A stretch of 30,000 nt of DNA, from the NCBI GenBank assembly GCA_963575745.1, contig CAUYUJ010008089.1:1-30000 (forward strand), read 5' to 3'. Shown here piece by piece: positions 1 to 8,868 of this stretch. Position numbers and translations under genes: made by a program. A model generated the notes under the pieces. The model saw only the letters and a list, made by a program, of their open reading frames with translations, did not search any database and was not told the origin of the DNA. Source of the DNA: Prorocentrum cordatum (Eukaryota; Sar; Dinophyceae; Prorocentrales; Prorocentraceae). The stretch's first letter is position 1, and each line of letters begins with the position of its first letter.

Positions 1-63
1 CCTCCTCCTCCTCCTTTCCTCCTCCTCCTTTCCTCCTCCTCCTCCTCCTCCTCCTCGTCCTCC
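1..63. repeat. (CCT)n microsatellite with TTT interruptions
   Basis: The first 63 bases are CCT trinucleotides broken by two CTTTCCT variants and one CGT. This is the same pyrimidine trinucleotide class that recurs many times in the window. It is cut by the left window edge. Confidence 0.95.
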
Positions 64-66
64 CGC

Positions 67-130
67 GCCTCAATCTTTGGGGGATTTTCAGGCGGCGCAC
101 GCGCGCCTGAAAATCTCAAAAGATTGAGCC
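67..130. repeat. 64-bp inverted repeat (hairpin)
   Basis: The arms 67-93 and 105-130 are reverse complements with only a few mismatches and an 11-base GC-rich gap. The left arm begins GCCTCAATCTTT and ends ATTTTCAGGC; the right arm begins GCCTGAAAAT and ends AGATTGAGCC. It could be a small foldback element or the stem of a larger decayed one. No target-site duplication is clear. Confidence 0.8.
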
Positions 131-835
131 TGCGAGCCACGGGGTGTGCAGACTAGGTGAGGGGGCTCCTGGACTGGGTGATTCCAACAGCTCCTGGTTT
201 TGCCGCAAACCCCGCGGCCTTCCGCGGCCCTCGCGACATGGTCGGTCGTTTTTTTTTCTGGCGCGAAAGAGCTCGAGAGCATCGTGGGCACTGATTGGTT
301 ATCGCTAGGCTGGGGGTCAGCGGAGGACCGTCGCGCACCGCTCTCCCGTGCGCGCTGCCAGCGCCGCCGCCGCAGTGCATGGCGCCCTGCGCGCCTGCCC
401 CCATCGGCCCCGGCTTCCCAGTCGCACCGATGCCGAGCGACCAGTTCACCTCCCGCCGTACGTAATTCCTGGAAGCTTTGCATCCCCGGCTTGTCCTGCA
501 TGGCGCAGAATTATGTCTGGGGTCCGCCCCAAATCCAAGCGTCCCAGTCTCTCGCGCCCGTCTGGGACACTGGGATATCTGATTGCCTTCCGCGGGCACC
601 GGCTTGCGACGTCGTCGCTGACCTCCGCCAGTGCCTGGGGATCCCTGACCACCCGCTTTGCCCAGGGTGTCGATGCTTCGCGTGCTCCCCCAATTTCCAG
701 TCCCCTGACTTCGCAGAGGCGGCCCAGCTTCGACGCGCCAAAAACTGCTGCCAACACGCTGCCCGAGTCCTCTGGATGTTTCGCCCATTGCCTATGCCAC
801 TACAGCCTGCGGATCCTCGGCGCTGTTGAGCGACG
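131..835. other. 700 bp without a recognisable gene
   Basis: Open frames exist on both strands (for example 200-829 plus and 153-788 minus), but they overlap in every frame, are Arg/Pro/Ser rich, and show no motif I recognise. A T8 tract lies at about 249-256. The minus-strand side may be the degraded 3' end of LINE A, which reads towards this stretch. Confidence 0.5.
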
Positions 836-841
836 CGGTAT

Positions 842-1062
842 CCTCCATCTCCTGAACACCTCCTTGTTGGCGTAGCACCTGGTCGTGTCATCTTCTTCTG
901 CCCAGCTCATCCTGCCTCCTGCCACTGTTCTCAATAGAACCGCCGTAATAGTGTCAAGCACCTCCATCTCCTGAACACCTCCTTGTTGGCGTAGCACCTG
1001 CTGTCATCTTCTTCTGCCCAGCTCATCCTGCCTCCTGCCACTGTTCTCAATAGAACCGCCGT
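842..1062. repeat. Tandem duplication, two units of about 105 bp
   Basis: Unit 1 is 842-946 and unit 2 is 961-1062. They are almost identical; unit 2 lacks three bases in the middle. The 14-base spacer (ending GTCAAGCA) resembles the sequence after unit 2 (GTGCAAGCACTTCC), so the duplicated block is about 119 bp. On the minus strand it lies just downstream of the RT thumb of LINE A, so it is probably a duplication of that element's C-terminal coding region. Confidence 0.9.
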
Positions 1063-1454
1063 GCAAGCACTTCCAAGTGTCGCTCTTCAAGTACAAGTGC
1101 CGTCATTCCGCTTAGGCCTGCTCCCGAAACAAGCGCCTGGAAGATCTCCTTATTTATCTTGCCGGTGGTATCAGAAGACCAGGAGCATCCGCGTTGTCTG
1201 TGAGCTATCTGCATGGCCTGGCATCTCCTCCGGATTTCTCCCGCGTAGCCTTGGTCTCCTGGTAGGTATGGCCCCAGTGCTCTCATCTCCCTCCTCGGCG
1301 TGCCCTTGAACTTCTTCTCCCTTGGTAGCTGTCGCGTGGTCCCGTCTCGCCATGGGCCTCGAAGGGATACCAGGTGGTTGGTTTTGGCTGGATTCGAGCT
1401 CCACCTTCCTCTCTCCAGCTTGCGCTCGAGGCGTTGCAACACCTTTTCCGTCAT
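1063..1454 (-). pseudogene. RT thumb/C-terminal fragment of LINE A
   Basis: The minus-strand frame contains NPAKTNHLVSLRG, which resembles RT motif D (NPxKT). It is followed by an EIRRRCQAMQIAH helix and GLSGMTALVLEERHLEVLARRF, which resembles the thumb region in which LINE proteins read a-small-residue-YG and then L...L..F. The palm motifs upstream are lost. The frame then runs into the 105-bp tandem duplication. The role in a complete element is to hold the RNA-DNA duplex; here the fragment is dead. Confidence 0.55.
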
Positions 1455-2577
1455 CGTCCCTATTTGTCCTGCCCAGCGCCCCCCCTGATATCCAACCCAT
1501 TTTCTGTAAAATCGATCTGCCCGCCCTGTATCTGTAAAGTGAGCTGTTCTTATCCAAGTCCTCCTCCAGGTTGACCGGGGGTTCCAGAACTATCAATGTC
1601 AATTCCTCCGGCGCTTCCCACGGGGGGAAAGCCTTCCTCTTTGCCGCTTTCCTGCAGTACTTCAGCATGTCTCTTTTGTCCCTCTCCACCTGGGCTCTCT
1701 GATCCATGTCCATGGGGGGCGGCATTGTTCTGCGATCATCTCGTCGTGCTCCTTCTCGTATTCTTCTAAGCTCGTCTGCTGCCAGCCCCCCATCGTGGGG
1801 GTGCTGTCCCAGTTCTTTTAGCCATTCCTCTGTGCTCCACCATGTTCGAGCTGAGAAATAGTGCCTCTTCTTCGGTCCTCCCCCATTTCTCTGATATTCC
1901 ACCCTGAGCCTGTGCGTCTCGCTGAAGTTGTTGTTATGCCGGCTTCTTTTTTCTTGCAATTTCCAAGTCTGTCTTGTGTCTGCGTAGCACATTTTGTATC
2001 TGCGCCAGCTCCTCCTTGATTTCCTCCATTCTCTCCTGCGTGTCTGACCCTACCATGCCCACTCTTAACTTCAACCTGTCTGCCAGTAGGGAATGTTGCA
2101 GTGAGTGGAAGTCAGCTACCCCCTTGTCCTCCTGCTTCTCCTTGATTGAGAATACTTCTTTCATGGCATTCCTGCCCGCTTCGCTCCATTTCCTCCACAT
2201 CTGGTCCGCTGCGGGGCGCTCCTGAAGCTTTCTCCGTTATTCCTCTGCCGTTCGCTCCCCAGGGGTTGCACTCCGAGATGACCTTGCGAATGCTTCTCCT
2301 GGGAGCTCGGCGCTCCGAGATGACCTCGCTAATGCATCGCCTAGGAGTTCGGATCCGCCTGGGTCGCACTCCGAGGTAACCTCGCTAATGCTTCTCCTGG
2401 CTGTTGTGGCAGAGCGGCCTGCAGATGGCGGTCGAACGCGCTCAAAAATTCCGCCCTCAGGCGTCCTTTCCTCAGGCATTCTATCAGCATGTTGGGGTCC
2501 ACCTCTTTGGCTTCTATTTGAAGTCTGCGCTCGCACGAAAAATGACATTGATGTTCCAGTCCAATACCCATGCCCAA
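1455..2577 (-). pseudogene. Pre-RT region of LINE A, frameshifted
   Basis: After the EEP the minus strand encodes a charged, helix-prone linker in several frames. One piece (2200-1934) starts MWRKWSEAGRNAMKEVF and has a coiled segment rich in E, K and Q. The next (1992-1500) has KKRHYFSARTWWSTEEW, a run of basic residues around RRIREGARRDDRR, then a GWISGGALG segment. Such linkers, often with basic and tryptophan-rich stretches, precede the RT fingers in LINE ORF2 proteins. The RT motifs that should follow are missing. A coordinate-level family assignment is not possible by eye. Confidence 0.5.
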
Positions 2578-3433
2578 AGGGATGTGGTCTCTGTGTCGTC
2601 TCGCTTCGATCTTATGTTTTTTTTGTTGTTACGCCTCCCAATGCAGCGCACCTCCACACATGTGTCAAAGCCCCCGTCGGTATCGCTATGTGGTCGATCT
2701 TGCTCGTCCTCATCATCTCGTCTTTCACGCAGTAATAAGTTGGCCCAGAATCGATGAAAGTCGTGACTACCGACAATAGGCTGTGGACACACAATTCCCT
2801 GAAGGCGGTGCCGTTGTCGTTTTCAACCTCCTTGGCTACTGGCCCCAATGCTGCTGCATGCTTGCCCGAGCTATGTCTGCTTACCACTGGGTCCCTGCTG
2901 TCTGACCTGTGCATTCCCAGTTGGCTGTTGATGTCCCTTCCACTATGATAGTAGATCTACCACCCGTGTCGTCACACTGTTCTTCCACCCATTTTGTATT
3001 TTCTTTGAGATCAACCCACTGTCTGCGTACCCTCTCTGTGGTGGCAAGTACGTCGCGAAGATTGTGGCGTCGTAAGCTCTCGTTCGCAGCCTAACCCCTG
3101 CAGCTCGTCCTTGCAGTTGTGTGCAGGTGGTGTGCACTGCGTGTGGAAGGCCTTGTCTTTCATCATCTCGTTAGGCACCAGGGGCGTAGTGCCGCATGAC
3201 TTGGTGTTCCATTTTCCCTTCTTCGCCCCGAACTGCAGGGCCACGTGATATCTATGAATCGTCTTCCTCATCTGCTCTGGTTCTGCCCACTGATGCGTTC
3301 CTGTCAGCACAATCGCATCCCGCTCTCGCAGTGCATTGCTAACTTCTTCCAGTCTGTCCGTGGTATTCGTTGCCAACGGATTGAAGAACGCCAGTTTCAT
3401 CAATGCACAGAACGAGAACAGTGCAACCACCAT
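2560..3433 (-). pseudogene. Endonuclease/exonuclease/phosphatase domain of LINE A, frameshifted
   Basis: In LINEs this domain nicks target DNA to start reverse transcription. The pieces lie in three minus-strand frames. The N-terminal piece (3433 to about 3100) has FNPLATNTTDRLEEV and then VLTGTHQW, where the usual catalytic Glu (QET) appears as GT. The middle piece (about 3110-2943) has ATIFATYLPPQRG, typical of the central EEP strand. The C-terminal piece has GRDINSQLG (the GDFN-like motif, near 2920-2940), SKIDHIAI (the SRIDY-like motif, near 2680) and RDHIPLGM (the SDH-like motif, near 2575-2600). Motif order and spacing match EEP. It cannot be translated as a single protein. Confidence 0.7.
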
Positions 3434-3541
3434 CTATCTGCCATGACCCCCTGGCTCCCTCTCTGGCCCGTGTGAGTGCGGGGCGGTAGTCGTGTGTGAG
3501 AGAGTTTCAGTAAAATCCTCTTTCCGTCGGTTCTCAAAGTG

Positions 3542-3563
3542 CCTGAGCCTCCAACGCCGACTG
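3542..3563 (-). other. Possible highly diverged spliced-leader relic at the 5' end of LINE A
   Basis: On the minus strand, directly after the (TCC)n tract, the sequence can be aligned to the DinoSL with about 14 of 21 matches and one gap; the best stretch is GGCTCAGG against GGCTCAAG. The place is exactly where LINEs B and C carry a perfect leader. The similarity is too weak to stand alone and may be chance. Confidence 0.2.
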
Positions 3564-3668
3564 GGAGGAGGAGGAGGAGGAGGAGGAGGAGGAGGAGGAG
3601 GGGGAGGCGGAGGAGGAGGAGGAGGAGGCAAAGGAGGAGGAGGAGGAGGAGGAGGCGGAAGAGGAAGA
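3563..3668. repeat. (GGA)n microsatellite
   Basis: About 100 bases of GGA trinucleotides with a few GGC and GCA variants. Overlapping poly-Gly, poly-Arg and poly-Pro frames arise only from the repeat. Confidence 0.95.
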
Positions 3669-4105
3669 ATACCCAGAGTCAGCCATATATGCAACACCGA
3701 AGGCTGCAATTCACATTCCCGAGTCCTTGTTGATGCGCCACTTCAAGGCTTCCTTGCCGCTGCAGGAAACGCTTCCAGAAATAGCTAGCAGCAGAGTTGC
3801 ACCTGTCATTTTGGCGGGGGCCCTGCTTTGAACAGGTTGCATGTTTTTGGCGCGCATTCAGGTTTGCGAGCAACACTGAGCGTGCACTTTGCCGGGGTGT
3901 CCACTGAGATCGCCCTGTCGAAGGAGACCGACCCCGTCCATGTAACACCAGTGGCCAGGAATTTCGACGACGTTTCAAGCGACACTTCCATTTTGAGAAG
4001 GAGCCGCCCTTGAACCGCACAGCGGTACATGTGTTGAAGCTTCGGGAATTAACTAAGCGGTGCCCCTAACAATACCCAGTTTTGACACATAAGAGTCATT
4101 CACAT
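3669..4105. other. Gene-free spacer, possibly ancient minisatellite
   Basis: No frame shows a recognisable protein. Fragments such as CTTTGAACAGGTTGCATG (about 3826) and a TTTGAG/CCTTGAAC pattern recall the unit of the minisatellite that follows, so this may be its older, more eroded part. Confidence 0.4.
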
Positions 4106-4690
4106 TTGAAGCGTTGCGTTGCACAACGAATGCGCGGGGCATTTAGGCGAGAGTCCCATTTTGAAAGCGACAAGTGCTCGATATTTGAAACTGTTGCAGA
4201 GTTCGGAATGCGCGCGGCGCTGAGGCGATAGCCCCGCTCTGAGAGCAAACCGTCCGCCACCCTTGACACGATTGCAGAGTTGTAGCACACATGTGTGCGA
4301 CGTTGAAAGCGACCCTCCTTCCATTCTTGAAACTGCTGCAGAGTTTGAAGACGAATGCCCGCGGCGCTGATTGGAAAACCAGGTTTTGTAAAACCCACCC
4401 TCCATCTCTGAAGCTGTTTGCAGCTTTGAAGGACGAGCGTGCGCGGTGTGAACGCGCGGGCCACAGTTTGAAACGCGGCCCTGCATGTTTGAAACTGCTG
4501 CACACTCTCAAAGCGAATGCGCGCAGCGCTAAGGAGAGGGCCGCAGTTTGAAAACGACCCCCCTCTGTCCTTGAAGCTCCTGCAACCATTTAGATCACCG
4601 TTCGCGGCGCCGACGCGCGAGCCACATTTTGAAAACGACGCCCCGCCAACCTCGAAGTTGTTGCGAATCTCAATCTGCAGGATCATACAG
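4106..4690. repeat. Degenerate minisatellite, about 7 units of about 80 bp
   Basis: A unit of about 75-85 bp recurs with starts near 4106, 4183, 4262, 4335, 4410, 4487, 4572 and a partial one near 4652. The common core is TTGAAACTGCTGCAGAGTTT, then GAATGCGCGCGGCGCTGA, then CCACAGTTTGAAAACGACC. Units differ by many substitutions and small indels, so the array is old. It explains the repetitive 399-aa minus-strand open frame (4096-5295), which should not be called a gene. Confidence 0.85.
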
Positions 4691-4985
4691 GTGGGGGCGT
4701 CGCAGGCGAAACGTTCGGCCCGCCCTAGTGACACGTCAGTGCTCAAGCTAAGCGGCGTTCTGGCGATTTTGTGGACAGTTTCGTTTTGATTTCGTTTCGC
4801 AGCACAGGCAGAACGACAACAGAACGAAGGACAACGAACACACAACGAAAACGAAAAGGACTGTTTAGTTCGAGCCCTGCGACACGTCTTCGGGGTGAAA
4901 CACGGAGGAGTGAGCTTTAAGGAGGAAAGCGATGGAAGCGGAGGAAAGCCCTTCCTCCTCTCGAGGATGGCCGCCGTCGCGCCAA
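4691..4985. other. Spacer before the LINE B landing tract
   Basis: No gene is visible. The part 4797-4862 is a low-complexity A/C/G stretch built on AACGA and ACAACGAA words. No promoter or RNA gene could be recognised. Confidence 0.5.
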
Positions 4986-5084
4986 TCCTCCTCCTCCTCC
5001 TCCGCCTCCTCCTCCTCCGCCTCCTCCTCCTCCTCCTCCTCCTCCTCCTCCTCCTCCTCCTCCTCCTCCTCCCCCTTGTCCTCC
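4986..5084. repeat. (TCC)n microsatellite directly 5' of the DinoSL
   Basis: About 100 bases of TCC units with two GCC variants and one TTG. The last TCC unit merges into the first bases of the spliced leader at 5085. The frames through it encode poly-Leu, poly-Ser or, on the minus strand, poly-Glu and are artefacts. Confidence 0.95.
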
Positions 5085-5106
5085 TCCGTAGCCATTTTGG
5101 CTCAAG
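5085..5106 (+). other. Dinoflagellate spliced-leader (DinoSL) sequence, 5' end of LINE B
   Basis: All 22 positions match the conserved dinoflagellate leader (D-CCGTAG, then CCATTTTGGCTCAAG). In cells this exon is trans-spliced onto the 5' end of nuclear mRNAs. In genomic DNA, joined to coding sequence without the SL-RNA intron, it marks a reverse-transcribed, trans-spliced mRNA. No SL-RNA donor GT, Sm site or terminator follows, so it is not an SL RNA gene. LINE coding remnants lie downstream. Confidence 0.95.
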
Positions 5107-5545
5107 ACTTCTGCACGTGGGGGCTCTGCGCCTCCGTGCCAAACCGGATACCGCTGGTACCGCGGCTGTCTTTCGTGATTTCGCCTGGTCCGCCCCGGGC
5201 TGGAACTGCGCGTGGTCAGCCCCACGCGTGGTCGTGTGCGCTTGGTTCGCCCCAGGCAGGACCTTGTCAGTCTGCCGCCGCGCTTCGATCAGCACGCTCG
5301 TCGACAGGCGGGTAGCTTTGAAACGTCATGGCAAGGACCCTGGGCAGCAAGAGGCTTGTCTTCAGCTGCTGTGTCGGCGCTGTCTGGAGGTTGAGGGTCT
5401 GGACTATGACGAGTACTTCGGCAAGGATGAGGGTGAGCTCCGCACCACCTGGCTCTTGCGACCTGGGGCCGTCCTCTGAGGCGGAGCGTGATGATCTAGT
5501 GTCGCTATCACTTCTCGCCTGGCTGGCCGCATTCAGGCCCGCTGC
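5107..5545 (+). other. 5' region of LINE B after the leader
   Basis: No EEP or ORF1 could be recognised. One plus frame (up to 5479) encodes RHGKDPGQQEACLQLLCRRC and then a short acidic stretch DYDEYFGKDEGELRTTW, which could be the remains of an N-terminal LINE domain. I cannot assign a function. Confidence 0.35.
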
Positions 5546-6260
5546 TTGACGCGCAGACGGCAGGAGTTCACAACGTGGGCGTTGGAGCAGTGGAAGTCCA
5601 AACTAGGCTTGGTCCACTCTCTTGTTCGAGACCCCGCTGTTGTTGCCCATGAGCTCGCTCGCACTGCCGAATCCGTCTCTGAACCTTCTGTTCAGCAGGG
5701 CGCCTGGCGAGAGCAGTGGGACAAGTTATGGCAGGACCCAATCGATCAGGAGTGACATGTTGTGCATTATGATTGAGCTTGGGCACGTTTCTGACTGCTT
5801 TGAGTTTCCGCCCTTGACGGAAGCGATGCTCGATGCAGTGCTTCGTTCTCTCCCCGCCAAGGCGCGAGGAGTGGATGGTCTCACCCCCGTGGACCTCCAG
5901 CGAATGCCCCCTGCAGGCCAGCAGATGTACCTCTCATTGCTGAGCGCGGTCGAGGCCGAGAATGTTTGGCCCACCCAGGTGTTTGCCTCGATCGGAACCC
6001 TCCTCCCCAAGGCTCGCGGGGGGGAACGAGTGATCGGCCTCTTGGCGGAATGTGCCAGGGTGTGGTCCCGTCCTCGCTGTGGTCTCACTTCCCAGTGGAC
6101 CCAGGAGTTGGGCGACTTCTGGGACACTGCGACTGCTGGCGGTGCTGCGCTGCAGGCCGCTCCCGTCCGTTCCCTCCTGGACGAGACGGCGTCCCGCCTC
6201 GGTGTCACTCTGGCCGCTCTCCCCTTGGATCTGGAGCACTCCTACGACGGCGCCTCGTGG
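5546..6260 (+). pseudogene. Reverse transcriptase, N-terminal half (LINE B)
   Basis: A first frame (5546-5755) encodes a pre-RT helix ending WREQWDKLWQDP, and a +1-shifted frame from about 5760 carries RT motifs. KARGVDGLTPVDLQRMP (near 5859-5910) corresponds to the fingers motif usually read as GPDG; TLLPKARGGERVIGLL is the LxPK...RPI-like motif; and PLDLEHSYDGA (Asp codon at 6228) is palm motif A. After 6260 the frame stays open but turns Arg/Pro/Gly rich with no RT features, and then meets the MITE. A catalytic YxDD-type motif is not present here. The enzyme would copy the element's RNA at a nicked target; this copy cannot. Confidence 0.7.
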
Positions 6261-6442
6261 GGGCTCCGCGGCCCGGGCGCTCGGCAGTCGAGGGCTCCAG
6301 AGCCCTTGCGGTCGATCTCGAGAGCCAACTGTGCGCGGCCCCGCGCAGGTCGAGGGGGCCCACGGGGCGCGGCGGAGGTCCTGCAGGCTCCGCGGCCTCT
6401 GGCCGCAGGGTCGCCCCAAAGGCGTGCGCTCGGCGAAGGTTT

Positions 6443-6627
6443 CCCAGACAGGCGACGTCCTGATTTTTTCAGGACGGCGTCCCCGGAAGTCCAGACCCTT
6501 TCCCTGGGGCGGGTTTTTCATCCTGAGTCGTTCTTTGACGGTCCCAGGGCCCGGCGAGGCCCTCTGGAGGCCTAACATAGCGAAACACCTCCGTCCTGCA
6601 TTTTTTTACGACGCGATCATGTCTGGG
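6443..6627 (+). mobile_element. TIR MITE, copy 1 of 3 (185 bp)
   Basis: The ends are CCCAGACA at 6443 and CATGTCTGGG at 6618-6627, which are reverse complements apart from the tenth base. A TT dinucleotide flanks both sides, which may be the target duplication. Inside, CGTCCTGA-TTTT-TCAGGACG forms a short hairpin near the 5' end, followed by a GGAAGTCC...GACCCT block shared with the copies at 16293 and 18172. There is no coding capacity. It lies within LINE B. Confidence 0.8.
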
Positions 6628-6736
6628 TTCCTTGCCCCCCCCCCCCTCTGGCAGGCCGCTCGTCCGCAGGCAGCTCCCGCGCCAGGTCGGACGGTTCTCG
6701 GCGGCGCCGCTTCGAGGGTCGAGGGCGCGGCCGGGG
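6628..6736. other. Short spacer with poly-C tract
   Basis: It contains a run of about 13 C (from about 6634) and GC-rich DNA without recognisable coding sequence. Confidence 0.5.
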
Positions 6737-7141
6737 CAGAGTCGGGGCGTTGACCTCAGGAACGCTAAATACAGTCGGGGACCTGAAGAAGGAACCAGGT
6801 CGACGCCGGGTCGACGCCCTCGACCAGGTCGACGCTCGTCGACCAGCTCGGCGCTGATCGGCGCCTCGATCAGATCTACGTCCTCGACCGGGTCGACGCT
6901 CGTCAACCAGCTCGGCGCTCGTCGCAGAGGACCAACAATCTTCGGAATACAGTCGGGGCCCTGAAGAAGGAACCCTTTTCGTTGGGGAGGGGCTCCGCGT
7001 TCCTTCAGTGTTTCACAGCTTGCCTCAGGCTTTCCTTATGTTTTCGACAGGAAGTCGAAGGTTAACTTATGGACAAAAGGGGCCTCGTTCCTCATTTAGG
7101 GTTCCTTAGGTGAACGCCCCGACGTCAACGCCCCGACTGTG
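6737..7141. repeat. Outer member of a nest of related inverted repeats
   Basis: The left arm near 6740-6770 (GTCGGGGCGTTGACCTCAGG, then AACGCTAAAT) matches, inverted, both 7092-7122 and 7122-7139. The motif AGTCGGGGC is also the end of the 334-bp element at 6950-7283. A second direct copy of that end, TACAGTCGGGG and then CCTGAAGAAGGAACC, occurs at 6770-6796. Several rounds of insertion or local duplication of the same TIR are the simplest reading. Confidence 0.65.
6818..6925. repeat. 64-bp tandem duplication rich in GTCGAC words
   Basis: CCTCGACC(A/G)GGTCGACGCT followed by CGTC(G/A)ACCAGCTCGGCGCT occurs at 6818 and again at 6882. The surrounding bases are also built from TCGAC, GGCGC and CGATCAG words with high local dyad symmetry. 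No function is visible. Confidence 0.75.
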
Positions 7142-7283
7142 AGGAACGAGGCCGCTTACTCTCATAAGGTAAACTTCGATTTCCCATGGAAACCTCCGGA
7201 AGACAGAAGGCAAACTGCAGAACAATCCAGGAACACCGAGCCCCTCCCCAACGAAAAGGGTTCCTTCTTCAGGGCCCCGACTG
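6950..7283. mobile_element. 334-bp foldback element with TA flanks (Tc1/mariner-like MITE)
   Basis: The ends are CAGTCGGGGCCCTGAAGAAG at 6950 and its exact inverse ending at 7283, each flanked by TA (6948-6949 and 7284-7285). The outer roughly 57 bp of each arm are near identical, and the similarity continues more weakly to the centre near 7110. TA target sites and a CAGT-type end are typical of Tc1/mariner-derived MITEs. It has no transposase. It separates the two halves of LINE B. Confidence 0.75.
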
Positions 7284-7285
7284 TA

Positions 7286-8868
7286 GCGGAGGAGCAGATC
7301 TTTTCATCCGCCGCGAGCCTGCGAGATTCTTTTGAGCAGGCCCGGCTTAGGATTTCGGATGAGAATCTGCGGATATCCTCCTCTCCTCCCCTCGGTCGTC
7401 GCGTGTCTGCTCGCCTCCGCCGTCGTGGTCTCCCGGTGCGTTGCGCTCGGGTGGCGGTGGATCTTGGGGCCGACGTCCGTGCCGGCAGGTATCGGTCACT
7501 CTGCAGGGCGAAGGCCAGATCTCAGGCTGCTCTTCGGAGGTCTCGCAGGATTCGTCGCGTGGGGCAGCATGCCCGTCTCGGGAAGGTAGCCCAAGGGCTT
7601 TGGGCCACCGGGGCTTTCCCTCAAGCGACGCATGCTCACCAAGTTCGAGGGCTCGCGCCCTCCAGCGTCGTTTCGCTTCGACGGCATGCGTCTGCTGCGG
7701 TCGTAGGCCGTCTGCCGGGCCGATGTCTCACTGCGGTGTTGGAGGCCGCATACGGTTTCAAGGATCCTGGCCTTGAGGTTCGTCGCCAATTGCTTGCTGA
7801 GTATTTTCGTTTCTGGCCAAAACATCATGCCTACCACTCGAGGTTCGAGAGGTCGTGGTCCAAGTCCCTCGTTCTTCTCCGCCAGGCGCGTCGCCGACGC
7901 TGGCAAGTTTTCACGTGCCCCAGGTCTGCTGCACTGGCCACTTTACCTGATGCAGGGCGGGATCCTCAGTCCGCAGTGCTCTGGCAACGCCGAACGCTCG
8001 CTGGCATTGTTGAGTATTGGACCATTCCCACTTCCACTCGGGAGGGTCATGATCCTTCGGAGTTAGAGTTTGGCGAATTGCTGGGCGATCTGATGAGCGA
8101 TTTTCGGGCTCAGCATTGGCAGCAGGCCTCCAAGCATGAGGCTGGGGCCGATCTTTGTGAGGGCGGCGATTTATTTTGCATTCGGCGCGAGCTCGCCAGG
8201 TTCAGTCGGCATGGCTTGCACAGTGAATACGGCCTCACGTTGAGTGTGGTCTCGGGAGCTCAGTGGCCCAGGTGTTGGAAGTTTCCGTTGGGTACGGCGG
8301 ACCAGCGGCTGTGCCCTCGGTGCGGCCTGGCGCCAGAGACCCTTCTTCATAGGATCTGGACGTGCCCCAAAGACGCCGACCACGATGGTTACAGTAAGAG
8401 CGATTGTCTTGTTCCGCAAGCCCTCGCGGGATCGGAGGCAAACCCTGCGCTGTGGCTCAGAGGCGTTCCGCCGCGGGACCACACGCATCCCAGCCTTGTG
8501 GTGCCCTCGGTTCAGGAGGGTGTGATCCAAGCAGGCGGGCGCCCACTTTCGGAGTGTAGGTCCACTGATGGTACTCCCACCGTCGCTTTTGGAGACGGGT
8601 CTGGAGGGCGTTCCTCTACTGACCCCCGTCGCCGTCGGTGTGGGGCCGCTGCCGTTACCTCAGGCAGAGCGGACCTCCACAGCCCCGAGTGGGCGCTGGT
8701 CGGAGGCAGCTCGCCCACCGTGCCAGGCCGGGTGCAGACGCCCCCCGTGGGGCCGAACTCGTCGCCGTCGCCCTCGCCTTAGGGACTACTCTCCCGGGCC
8801 CGTGGCATGCTGCCATGGACCGCAGGCCTCTACGACTGGGGCGGGAGCGGGGGCGAGCTCGGGTGTGA
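7286..8868 (+). pseudogene. RT thumb, zinc finger and RNase H of LINE B
   Basis: One long frame (open to 8782) begins right after the foldback element. It has the post-palm segment (SLRDSFEQARLRISDENLRI), then VAVDLGADVRAGRYRSL, a conserved DLGVD-type stretch of dinoflagellate LINEs, then CLTAVLEAAYG. A zinc finger follows at about 8312-8365 with spacing C-x2-C-x8-H-x4-C (CPRCG...HRIWTC). RNase H begins at GDGSGG (Asp codon 8594) and DPRRRRCG. The frame then slips by one base at a C6 run (8741-8746), and the catalytic-Glu segment GAELVAVALAL continues in the next frame to 8868. The protein is broken, but the domain order is intact. Confidence 0.75.

Larger units (their letters stand above)
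1063..3566 (-). mobile_element. LINE A: decayed non-LTR retrotransposon (EEP, pre-RT, RT thumb)
   Basis: Read on the minus strand, this stretch holds in order an APE-type endonuclease, a basic coiled pre-RT region, and a reverse-transcriptase thumb. The RT fingers and palm, with the motifs that carry the catalytic aspartates, are absent; the pre-RT runs almost directly into the thumb near 1440-1550, which implies an internal deletion. At least three frame changes are needed to follow the protein. Its 5' side on the minus strand abuts a (TCC)n tract (GGA on plus, 3563-3668), as in LINEs B and C. The 3' end is not defined and may run into 131-835. Confidence 0.75.
5085..8868 (+). mobile_element. 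LINE B: spliced-leader-tagged non-LTR retrotransposon, interrupted and decayed
   Basis: The element starts with the DinoSL, carries the N-terminal half of an RT (5546-6260), and resumes after inserted DNA with the RT thumb, a CCHC-type zinc finger and RNase H (7286-8868). A (TCC)n tract lies directly upstream, and a (CTC)n tract begins about 20 bases after the last coding remnant. Inside it sit a TIR MITE (6443-6627) and a nest of inverted repeats (6737-7285). The RT palm motifs B and C are missing between 6260 and 7286, so it is not autonomous. RNase H type and zinc-finger spacing place it in the same family as LINE D. Confidence 0.8.

Noticed and set aside
3806-3816. CATTTTGGC resembling the middle of the spliced leader
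   Set aside because: Only nine bases match and the flanks do not; no LINE starts there.
5085-5200. SL RNA gene
   Set aside because: No donor GT after the leader, no Sm-like site and no T-run terminator; LINE remnants follow instead.
4096-5295. Long minus-strand open frame of 399 aa with internal similarity
   Set aside because: It is the minisatellite and the TCC tract read as protein; its repeats equal the DNA repeat unit.
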